Source of the DNA: Sporosarcina sp. ANT_H38
GTDB lineage: Bacteria > Bacillota > Bacilli > Bacillales_A > Planococcaceae
Direction of reading: 5' to 3'
Assembly: GCF_008369195.1 (NCBI RefSeq)
Contig: NZ_VOBC01000001.1
Coordinates: forward strand, 2,480,001-2,544,000
Length of the DNA stretch: 64,000 bases
Shown here piece by piece: positions 54,503 through 64,000 of the stretch. Below the pieces are notes generated by a model that saw only the letters and a program-made list of their open reading frames with translations, made no database searches and was not told the DNA's origin. Position 1 is the stretch's first letter. Each line of letters starts with the position of its first letter. Position numbers and translations under genes: made by a program.

Positions 54503-56593
54503 ATGAATTTTTATAACTATCAAAGAAATTGTTTTAATGGTCGAAAATTTATTATTCCTTGTTCTAGTCACAATTTCCGTAAAATAGTATGCACAGGACC
54601 TCCTGGACCTCCGGGACCTCCAGGTGCTACTGGTGCTACCGGTGCTACTGGTGCTACTGGTGCTACTGGTGCTACTGGTGCTACTGGTGCTCAAGGTATT
54701 CAAGGATTACCGGGAACTACCGGTGCTACTGGTGCTCAAGGTATTCAAGGATTACCGGGTACTACCGGTGCTACTGGTGCTACCGGCGCTCAAGGGTTGC
54801 CAGGTACTAATGGCGCGGACGGTGCTACTGGCGCTACCGGCGCTCAAGGTATTCAAGGGTTACCAGGTACTAACGGCGTAGACGGTGCTACTGGCGCTAC
54901 TGGTGCTACTGGTGCTACTGGCGCTCAAGGTATTCAAGGGTTGCCAGGTACTAATGGCGTGGACGGCGCTACTGGTGCTACCGGCGCTCAAGGTATTCAA
55001 GGGTTGCCAGGTACTAATGGCGTGGACGGCGCTACTGGTGCTACTGGCGCTCAAGGTATTCAAGGATTGCCAGGTACTAATGGCGCGGACGGCGCTACTG
55101 GTGCTACCGGCGCTCAAGGTATTCAAGGGTTGCCAGGTACTAATGGCGCGGACGGCGCTACTGGTGCTACCGGCGCTCAAGGTATTCAAGGGTTGCCAGG
55201 TACTAATGGCGCGGACGGGGCTACTGGCGCTACCGGCGCTCAAGGTATTCAAGGGCTACCAGGTACTGACGGTGCTACTGGCGCAACTGGTGCTCAAGGT
55301 ATTCAAGGATTACAGGGAACTACTGGCGCTCCAGGATTACCGGGAACTAACGGAGCTGACGGGGCTACTGGCCCTCAAGGTATTCAAGGGTTACCAGGTA
55401 CTGACGGTGCTACTGGCGCAACAGGACCTCAAGGTATTCAAGGGTTACCAGGTACTAATGGTGTAGACGGCGCTCCAGGATTACCGGGAACTGACGGGGC
55501 TACTGGCGCTACAGGACCTCAAGGTATTCAAGGATTACCAGGTACTAACGGCGTGGATGGCGCTCCAGGATTACCGGGAACTAACGGAGCTGACGGGGCT
55601 ACTGGCCCTCAAGGTATTCAAGGATTACCAGGTACTAACGGCGTGGATGGCGCTCCAGGATTACCGGGAACTAACGGAGCTGACGGGGCTACTGGCCCTC
55701 AAGGTATTCAAGGGTTACCAGGTACTAATGGTGTAGACGGAGCTCCAGGATTACCGGGAACTGACGGGGCTACTGGCGCTACAGGATTACCGGGAACTAA
55801 CGGAGCTGACGGGGCTACTGGCCCTCAAGGTATCCAAGGATTACCAGGTACTAACGGCGTGGATGGCGCTCCAGGATTACCGGGAACTAACGGAGCTGAC
55901 GGGGCTACTGGCCCTCAAGGTATTCAAGGGTTGCCAGGTACTAATGGCGTGGACGGTGCTACCGGCGCTCAAGGTATTCAAGGGTTACCAGGTACTAACG
56001 GAGCTGACGGTGCTACCGGCGCTCAAGGTATTCAAGGATTGCCAGGTACTAATGGCGCGGACGGCCCTCAAGGTATTCAAGGGTTACCAGGTGCTAGTAC
56101 AGTAATACCATTTGCATCAGGAACTTCGGTTGTAACTTTGAATACACTAGCATTAGGATTAGTTGGTACTCCGGCTCTTGTAGGATTCGGAAGTTCTATT
56201 CCAGGCGTTTCTATTCTCGGCAGTTCATTCACACTTCCAGCTCTAAGTAACTTTAGCTTTATGGTTCCTCGTACAGGGACCCTTACAAGTATTTCAGCAT
56301 ACTTTAATAGCACAGTAGGACTAAGTCTCATAGGTTCTACGGTGACTGTCCATGCAGAGGTATATCGTGCATCCGGCAATAGCAATGAATTTTTCGCAAC
56401 AGGCGTTACTGTACCTCTAACATTTACTGGAACAATCAATATCGGTACCATAGAGACTAACACCGCTAGCGGCTTCTCATTAGGAATAAACGCAGGAGAT
56501 CGTTTACTAATGGTATTTTCCGCTACTGCAACAGGGCTCAGTCTAGTAAACACTATAACAGGTGCTGCAAGTGCAGGTTTGACAATCAATTAA
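54503..56593 (+). CDS. BclB-like collagen-repeat spore-surface glycoprotein
   Basis: A short N-terminal region (about 31 residues) precedes about 167 uninterrupted Gly-X-Y triplets (54596-56098), beginning [13 protein letters not shown] and dominated by [16 protein letters not shown] blocks. The C-terminal domain (about 165 residues: [68 protein letters not shown]) matches the BclB exosporium protein C-terminus. The domain likely trimerises and forms hair-like fibres on spores, with threonines as sugar sites. ATG at 54503 has a perfect AAAGGAGGTG 5 nt upstream, so an upstream in-frame ATG at 54446 is rejected. Two block types (with [11 protein letters not shown] or DGAPGLPG) show growth by internal duplication. 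Confidence 0.9.
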   Translation: MNFYNYQRNCFNGRKFIIPCSSHNFRKIVCTGPPGPPGPPGATGATGATGATGATGATGATGAQGIQGLPGTTGATGAQGIQGLPGTTGATGATGAQGLPGTNGADGATGATGAQGIQGLPGTNGVDGATGATGATGATGAQGIQGLPGTNGVDGATGATGAQGIQGLPGTNGVDGATGATGAQGIQGLPGTNGADGATGATGAQGIQGLPGTNGADGATGATGAQGIQGLPGTNGADGATGATGAQGIQGLPGTDGATGATGAQGIQGLQGTTGAPGLPGTNGADGATGPQGIQGLPGTDGATGATGPQGIQGLPGTNGVDGAPGLPGTDGATGATGPQGIQGLPGTNGVDGAPGLPGTNGADGATGPQGIQGLPGTNGVDGAPGLPGTNGADGATGPQGIQGLPGTNGVDGAPGLPGTDGATGATGLPGTNGADGATGPQGIQGLPGTNGVDGAPGLPGTNGADGATGPQGIQGLPGTNGVDGATGAQGIQGLPGTNGADGATGAQGIQGLPGTNGADGPQGIQGLPGASTVIPFASGTSVVTLNTLALGLVGTPALVGFGSSIPGVSILGSSFTLPALSNFSFMVPRTGTLTSISAYFNSTVGLSLIGSTVTVHAEVYRASGNSNEFFATGVTVPLTFTGTINIGTIETNTASGFSLGINAGDRLLMVFSATATGLSLVNTITGAASAGLTIN

Positions 56594-56650
56594 TAAATTG
56601 ATATACAAAGAAACATTGCTCCTAACGAAGATTTTAGAACACCAAATAGC

Positions 56651-56696
56651 AAAAAAATAGCCCCTTTCATTTCACAACAATGAAAGGGGCTTTTTT
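56651..56696. terminator. bidirectional terminator between the BclB-like and threonine dehydratase genes
   Basis: AGCCCCTTTCATT / AATGAAAGGGGCT is a 13-bp stem with a 7-nt loop, A7 on the left and T6 on the right. Confidence 0.9.
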
Positions 56697-56764
56697 CAAT
56701 TTGCTTGTTCAACTGCAGTAATTCTAACGATGCTCTTTGTTGTGTAACTAGCATAATATTTGTA

Positions 56765-57742
56765 TTAAAAATTTAGAACAGAGTCGTTACATCTCGCAAT
56801 ACAACTTCCCAACTTTCCAACGTCGAAATTTCCTCCTGAGACGATCACGCCGACTCGCGCAGCCGCAATTGGTAATTTCTTATTCATAACAGCCGCAATC
56901 GCCGCAGCTGCGGCCCCTTCAACAAGCAACTTCTCACGCTCTAACATGAAAAGAATCGCAGAAGATATTTCCTTTTCCGTCACTGTAATCATATCGTCTA
57001 CATAATTACGAATGATATCCATCGTTACTTTACCAGGTTCTCTAACGCAAATACCTTCTGCAATCGTCGGTAAAAAGTGAGTCAAATTATTTTTTCTACC
57101 ATGATAGGACGAAGCAATTGCAGGTGCATTTTCGGCCTGGACTCCAATCACTTTTACCGAAGGCCGGATTGTCTTCACAGCAAGTGCAGTCCCTGCGAGT
57201 AGACCCCCACCGCCTGCGGGTACAACAATCGTATCCAAATCAGGTTGCTGCTGCAACATTTCCATCGCAACAGTTGCCTGGCCCTCGATAATTGTTAGAT
57301 CGTCGAATGGATGTATAAACGTCGCGCCTGTTGCTAGTTGTTCAGTTCGCGCAGCTTTATAAGCTTCATCAAAACTCTTTCCAACAAGCTTTACAATCGC
57401 TCCGTATTTCCGGGTTGCATCTACTTTTGCTGCTGGAGTCGTTTCAGGCATGAATATTGTAACTCGGGCTCCCACTTTACGTCCTGCCAATGCAACACCT
57501 TGTGCATGATTTCCCGCGGAAGCCGCAAGTAAACCTTTTGCGCATTCAGCTGCTGTCAGTTGAGAAATTTTATTGAACGCACCGCGCACTTTAAACGACC
57601 CTGTCTTCTGTAAATTTTCAAGTTTCAAAAACACTTTGGATTGTGACCATTCATTCAAAGTCATAGATTGTTTAATAGGCGTGCGGTGAACGATTTCCGT
57701 TAAGCGTTCAAATGCTTCGAATAAGCGCGCTGTATTATACAA
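56765..57742 (-). CDS. threonine dehydratase (short form, no regulatory domain)
   Basis: This PLP enzyme deaminates threonine to 2-oxobutyrate, the first step toward isoleucine. The PLP-lysine motif is LQKTGSFKVRGAFNKI, and the phosphate-binding glycine loop is VVPAGGGGLLAG. At 325 residues it lacks the C-terminal ACT-like domain of biosynthetic IlvA and looks like the catabolic TdcB form. Its place 36 bp after leuD suggests a role in branched-chain synthesis, possibly without isoleucine feedback. The start is non-standard: TTG at 57742 has only GGGG 2 nt away, while AAAGGGAG sits 8 nt before an in-frame ATT. Confidence 0.85.
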   Translation of the reverse strand: MYNTARLFEAFERLTEIVHRTPIKQSMTLNEWSQSKVFLKLENLQKTGSFKVRGAFNKISQLTAAECAKGLLAASAGNHAQGVALAGRKVGARVTIFMPETTPAAKVDATRKYGAIVKLVGKSFDEAYKAARTEQLATGATFIHPFDDLTIIEGQATVAMEMLQQQPDLDTIVVPAGGGGLLAGTALAVKTIRPSVKVIGVQAENAPAIASSYHGRKNNLTHFLPTIAEGICVREPGKVTMDIIRNYVDDMITVTEKEISSAILFMLEREKLLVEGAAAAAIAAVMNKKLPIAAARVGVIVSGGNFDVGKLGSCIARCNDSVLNF

Positions 57743-57778
57743 ATCCCCAATTACACCATCTCCCTTTTAAGTCGATAT

Positions 57779-58369
57779 TTACGCCTTTTGAAGTTGCTTC
57801 TCATAGTTTGCAATTTGTTCTTCATATTTGAAGGTCAAGGATATTTCATCCCAACCATTTAATAACATTTCTTTATAGTACGGGTCTATATTAAACGAAT
57901 AGGACTTGCCATCCTGCCCCGTTACCGTCTGTTCAACTAGATTTACTTCTACTGAATAGGGATTTCTTTGACCATTTACTAACAACTCTTCTACTTCCGA
58001 CATTTTCAACTTAATCGGAAGCAAGCCGTTTTTCATACAGTTATTATAGAAGATATCCGCAAAGCTTGGCGCGATGACGACATTGAATCCATAATCTAAA
58101 ATTGACCATGGTGCATGTTCACGCGAGGAGCCGCAACCGAAGTTTTCTTGGGCGACGAGGATTTTAGATCCTTTGAACCGCTTATCATTCAAGATGAACT
58201 CTTCCACTTCGCTTCCGTCCGCGTGATGCCGCCAATGATAAAATAAATACTTCCCGAATCCAGTCCGTTCAATTCGCTTCAAGAACTCTTTTGATATTAT
58301 CTGATCGGTATCGACGTTTTTACGATCGAGCGGCGTTATAACGCTTACGACTTCATTAATCGGTTCCAT
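57779..58369 (-). CDS. leuD: 3-isopropylmalate dehydratase small subunit
   Basis: Forms the swivel domain of isopropylmalate isomerase together with LeuC. Motifs: VITPLDRKNVDTDQIISKEF, NFGCGSSREHAPW (substrate loop) and IAPSFADIFYNNCMKNGLLP. Length of 196 residues is typical. It follows leuC by 19 bp. Confidence 0.96.
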   Translation of the reverse strand: MEPINEVVSVITPLDRKNVDTDQIISKEFLKRIERTGFGKYLFYHWRHHADGSEVEEFILNDKRFKGSKILVAQENFGCGSSREHAPWSILDYGFNVVIAPSFADIFYNNCMKNGLLPIKLKMSEVEELLVNGQRNPYSVEVNLVEQTVTGQDGKSYSFNIDPYYKEMLLNGWDEISLTFKYEEQIANYEKQLQKA

Positions 58370-58388
58370 CTAATCATCCTCTCCTCAG

Positions 58389-59798
58389 TTATGCATGCAC
58401 CGCTTGTAATTCACGTACATCTACAAAATGACCCGCAATTGCTGAAGCCGCTGCCATGGCCGGGCTTACAAGATGTGTACGTGCCCCCATTCCTTGACGT
58501 CCTTCAAAATTCCGATTCGAAGTAGAAGCGCATCGTTCTCCTGCTGGCACAACATCATCATTCATCGCTAGACACATACTGCAACCAGATTCCCGCCACT
58601 CGAAACCAGCTTCAAGAAATACGGCATCAAGGCCTTCATCTTCCGCCTGCATTTTAACTGTGCGTGATCCAGGTACGACGATTGCCGTAACAGAGGGGTG
58701 AACTTTCTTCCCTTCAATCACTTTTGCCGCTGCACGCAGATCGCTTATTCTCGCGTTCGTACACGAACCTATGAATACGTGCTGGATGTCAATGGACGTC
58801 AACGGAACTCCTTCTTCAAGGCCCATATAAGTTAGTGCCTGTTTCAGTGCGTCTTTATCAGATTCCACTTTAAAGTCCCGCGCGTAAGGCACACTAGCTG
58901 AAATACCAGAGCCCATTGAAGGGTTGGTTCCCCAAGTCACGAACGGTTCGATTTCACCCGCGTTCATTTCAAGAACAGTATCATACGCCGCGCCCTCATC
59001 TGTAGCCAGTGACAACCAATATGCCGCGGCTTCATCAAAAGCTTCAGCTTCCGGAACATATCTACGATTTTTTAAATAGGCAATAGTCGTTTCATCCGGG
59101 CTTATTAAACCGGCTTTTGCACCTGCTTCAATAGACATATTACAAACGGTCATCCGTTCTTCCATCGTGAAATTGCGGATTGCTTCACCTGTAAATTCGA
59201 CAATATGACCTGTGCCCATATCGATGCCGTATTTAGCAATAATCGCTAAAATAACATCTTTCGCAGCTACACCAAATCCAAGATCCCCGTTAATGCGGAT
59301 TTCCATCGTTTTCGGTTTTGATTGCCACAATGTTTGTGTTGAAAGAACATGCTCAACTTCACTTGTACCGATGCCGAATGCAATTGCCCCGAACGCACCA
59401 TGTGTAGATGTATGGCTATCGCCGCAGACAATTGTTTTGCCAGGTTGCGTCAATCCAAGTTCTGGCCCAATAATATGGACAATCCCTTGATCTGGATGAT
59501 CCATATTCGCAAGAGGAATTCCGAATTCATCACAATTCGTTTGTAATGTGTTGATTTGTTTTCGTGCAATCGGATCTTTAATCGCATCGCGGTTTCGTGT
59601 TGGAACGTTATGATCCATCGTCGCAAAACAGAGGTCGGGTCTGCGCACAGTACGATTCGCAAGTCGCAGCCCTTCAAATGCCTGCGGAGAAGTTACTTCA
59701 TGCAATAAATGAAGATCGATATAGAGCAAATCAGGCTTCCCTTGTTCTTCGTATACGATATGCTGATTCCAGATTTTCTCGATAATATTTTGTGCCAT
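58389..59798 (-). CDS. leuC: 3-isopropylmalate dehydratase large subunit
   Basis: This is the iron-sulfur subunit of isopropylmalate isomerase. The three cluster cysteines lie in [13 protein letters not shown] and [11 protein letters not shown]. Other signatures are [26 protein letters not shown] and [20 protein letters not shown] precedes the ATG. It lies 35 bp after leuB in the operon. Confidence 0.96.
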   Translation of the reverse strand: MAQNIIEKIWNQHIVYEEQGKPDLLYIDLHLLHEVTSPQAFEGLRLANRTVRRPDLCFATMDHNVPTRNRDAIKDPIARKQINTLQTNCDEFGIPLANMDHPDQGIVHIIGPELGLTQPGKTIVCGDSHTSTHGAFGAIAFGIGTSEVEHVLSTQTLWQSKPKTMEIRINGDLGFGVAAKDVILAIIAKYGIDMGTGHIVEFTGEAIRNFTMEERMTVCNMSIEAGAKAGLISPDETTIAYLKNRRYVPEAEAFDEAAAYWLSLATDEGAAYDTVLEMNAGEIEPFVTWGTNPSMGSGISASVPYARDFKVESDKDALKQALTYMGLEEGVPLTSIDIQHVFIGSCTNARISDLRAAAKVIEGKKVHPSVTAIVVPGSRTVKMQAEDEGLDAVFLEAGFEWRESGCSMCLAMNDDVVPAGERCASTSNRNFEGRQGMGARTHLVSPAMAAASAIAGHFVDVRELQAVHA

Positions 59799-59833
59799 AT
59801 GGCAGCCCTCCCTCTCTTATCAAATGAATGAAG

Positions 59834-60934
59834 TTAAACATATGAAAACATAATGCTATTTGAGACGAATTGTGTATCAAGTTCGCCAATGACTTTGTCC
59901 GTCCATTCTTTTGTTGATAAAACCCGGTTACCAGGTTCTACAAGATCCGCTGTGAAGAAACCGTCTTCGAACACCGTGTTAACTGCTTCTTCAATTGCTG
60001 ATGCTTCCGTATCCAGGTTAAATGAATACTTCAACATCATTGCAACAGATAGAATCGCTGCCGCTGGATTTGCCAATCCGAGTCCCGCAATTTCAGGTGC
60101 GGAACCATGGACAGGCTCGTATAGACCAAATCCGTCCGAACGAATACTCGCTGATGGAAGTACGCCTAATGATCCCGTAATGACGGATGCTTCATCACTC
60201 AAAATGTCCCCAAACATATTTTCCGTAACGACAACATCAAATGCTGCCGGGTTTGTAATCAGTTTCATAGCAGTAGAATCGACTAACATATGCTCCACTT
60301 CAATATCGGGATAAGCTTTCTTTTTCTCTTCAACAACTTCACGCCATAACTTACTCGTTTCAAGCACATTTGCTTTATCAACAGAAGCAACTTTTCCTCT
60401 GCGCAAGCGAGCAATTTCAAACGCTTTTACAACAATACGTTCAATCTCTTCGCGTGAATAAACGAGTGAATCCACTGCAGCATCTGCCGTCCGTCGACTC
60501 GGTTCTCCGAAATACAGACCGCCTGTCAATTCCCTTACAATCATCATATCTACGTTTTTCGCCACTTCTTCTTTTAGAGGAGATGCATGGAGCAAGGATG
60601 GCACAGCTTTCACAGGCCGAAGATTTGCAAACAAGTCGAAATGTTTTCGAATTGCAAGTAGTCCTTTTTCCGGTCTCATTGCCGAAGGATTTTGATCCCA
60701 TTTCGGACCGCCTACAGCGCCAAGAAGTACTGCTTCACTCGCTTCACAAAGTGCTACTGTTTCATCTGGAAGCGGATTTTGATGTTTATCAATTGCAGCG
60801 CCGCCAATCACTCCGTATTCTATATGGAATGTGTGGTTAAAACGTCTTGCAATCACTTCAAGCACTTTCACTGCAGCTTCAGTCACTTCTGGGCCGATTC
60901 CATCACCTGGTAATACTGCTACTTTCTTCTCCAT
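59834..60934 (-). CDS. leuB: 3-isopropylmalate dehydrogenase
   Basis: This NAD-dependent enzyme converts 3-isopropylmalate to the 2-keto acid precursor of leucine. Motifs: LPGDGIGPEVTEAAVKVL, AVGGPKWD, RELTGGLYFGEPSRR, VENM-type loop TENMFGDILSDEASVITGSL and EPVHGSAPEIAG. Length of 366 residues is normal. AGGAGGAG precedes the ATG. The 164-bp gap to leuA contains a palindromic element. Confidence 0.96.
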   Translation of the reverse strand: MEKKVAVLPGDGIGPEVTEAAVKVLEVIARRFNHTFHIEYGVIGGAAIDKHQNPLPDETVALCEASEAVLLGAVGGPKWDQNPSAMRPEKGLLAIRKHFDLFANLRPVKAVPSLLHASPLKEEVAKNVDMMIVRELTGGLYFGEPSRRTADAAVDSLVYSREEIERIVVKAFEIARLRRGKVASVDKANVLETSKLWREVVEEKKKAYPDIEVEHMLVDSTAMKLITNPAAFDVVVTENMFGDILSDEASVITGSLGVLPSASIRSDGFGLYEPVHGSAPEIAGLGLANPAAAILSVAMMLKYSFNLDTEASAIEEAVNTVFEDGFFTADLVEPGNRVLSTKEWTDKVIGELDTQFVSNSIMFSYV

Positions 60935-60984
60935 AGAACTTCTCCTCCTTATTGTTTTTGAATCTATTCTCGCTAACTATAAAA

Positions 60985-61089
60985 TTTGAGATAAAGATTC
61001 CCTTCAAATCCTCTTCGGCTACCCGGTGTCCAGTTACTGGACACTGTAAGGCGCCTTCGCTTGGTTTATGCAGATATTCATATGCTCAA
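60985..61089. repeat. palindromic element between leuA and leuB
   Basis: Its flanks match the family at 17406 and 25064 (AAAGATTCCCTTCAAATCC ... GGCGCCTTCGCTTGG ... TATTCATATGCTCAA). The usual core is replaced by the perfect 19-nt palindrome GTGTCCAGTTACTGGACAC (61026-61044). Confidence 0.65.
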
Positions 61090-61098
61090 TGTATATAG

Positions 61099-63691
<2,593 letters not shown>

Positions 63692-63725
63692 TTAGTTTGA
63701 TAATGCTGTCTAGATATGTTGTAAT

Positions 63726-63794
63726 AAAGAATTTCATTGAATCCGCTTCGGCGCTAGGGGATGCCTCTCACCATAAACAAAGCAGCTTCGACTT
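63726..63794. repeat. truncated palindromic element between ilvH and ilvC
   Basis: The left half of the family is recognisable (AAAGAATTTCATTGAATCCG, GGCGCTAGGGGATGCCTCTC, CATAAACAAAGCAGCTTCG). The right half is missing or diverged. Confidence 0.55.
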
Positions 63795-63803
63795 ACACTT
63801 TTC

Positions 63804-64000
63804 TTATTTTAAAATGGATAACTGAGGTAATTGGACTTTCTGTGTTTCGCGAACAAATGCCGTAGCACCTGTTCTTGTCAATTCTTTAATGCCATAAGGT
63901 CTGAGCAAATCGATAAATGCCTCAATCTTTTCTGGATTTCCGATTACTTGGTACGTGACGACATTTTTTCCAGTGTCGATAACCGTTGCTCGGAATGGCT
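63804..64000 (-). CDS. ilvH: acetolactate synthase small subunit, C-terminal part (runs off the window)
   Basis: About 65 residues of the C-terminus are visible, starting PFRATVIDTGKNVVTYQVIG and ending VQLPQLSILK. The middle shows IEAFIDLLRPYGIKELTRTG. This matches the regulatory subunit that binds valine and activates IlvB. It is the first gene seen of the ilv-leu operon; ilvB and the leader lie outside the window. Confidence 0.92.
   Translation of the reverse strand, partial: PFRATVIDTGKNVVTYQVIGNPEKIEAFIDLLRPYGIKELTRTGATAFVRETQKVQLPQLSILK

Noticed and set aside
54589..55466. Open frames in other phases within the collagen region
   Set aside because: They are by-products of the 9-bp Gly-X-Y codon periodicity of the BclB-like gene.

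Overview
The window reads as chromosome from a low-GC, endospore-forming Gram-positive rod of the Bacillales. A Sporosarcina-like member of the Planococcaceae fits best. The evidence is six secreted proteins with S-layer-homology (SLH) domains, a BclB-type collagen-like spore-surface glycoprotein, a Bacillus-order glgBCDAP operon with a sigma-E-like promoter, a Bacillus-order ilv-leu operon, strong AGGAGG-type ribosome binding sites with frequent GTG/TTG starts, and several families of short palindromic repeats. The genus is inferred from gene content and style, not from a marker gene. No tRNA, rRNA, CRISPR array, transposase or prophage was seen.

Layout. 1-10 kb: SLH amidase, SLH 5'-nucleotidase, a chemotaxis receptor, an LCP cell-wall ligase and a second nucleotidase with the reverse domain order. 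10-16 kb: a ugp-type glycerol-3-phosphate ABC operon (ugpC-A-E-B) with a divergent glycerophosphodiesterase. 15.7-19.6 kb: an acyl-CoA ligase, a tandem palindromic repeat, a small membrane protein and pcp. 20-31 kb: the glycogen operon glgB-C-(repeats)-D-A-P and a divergent pullulanase. 32-36 kb: merR-acyl-CoA ligase-acyl-CoA dehydrogenase behind a LiuR-like operator. 36-41 kb: a glyoxylate block (aceA, aceB, a YhfH-like mini-protein, an alanine-glyoxylate-type aminotransferase) and a divergent LytTR regulator. 41.8-52 kb: envelope genes (polysaccharide pyruvyl transferase, SLH phosphodiester glycosidase, O-antigen-ligase-like membrane protein, SLH glucosaminidase, SLH protein of unknown activity). 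52.7-56.6 kb: GltS-type symporter and the BclB-like protein. 56.7-64 kb: threonine dehydratase, leuD-C-B-A, ilvC and the end of ilvH.

How it fits together. SLH domains generally bind pyruvylated secondary wall polymer, so the pyruvyl transferase may make the anchor used by the SLH enzymes nearby. Secreted nucleotidases, the diesterase and the ugp transporter suggest scavenging of phosphate and glycerol phosphate. Acyl-CoA oxidation feeds acetyl-CoA to the glyoxylate bypass, and the aminotransferase may drain glyoxylate to glycine.

The least explained content is non-coding. There are three arrays of a 21-bp tandem repeat (core TATATGATCGGTC; about 7, 9 and 15 units). All have the same orientation, and each abuts the terminator of a minus-strand gene. 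A second puzzle is a diverged ~600-bp duplication of a hairpin-rich intergenic tract, fused in its second copy to a fragment of a glycerophosphodiesterase gene. Several MITE-like palindromic elements sit inside the glg and ilv-leu operons.
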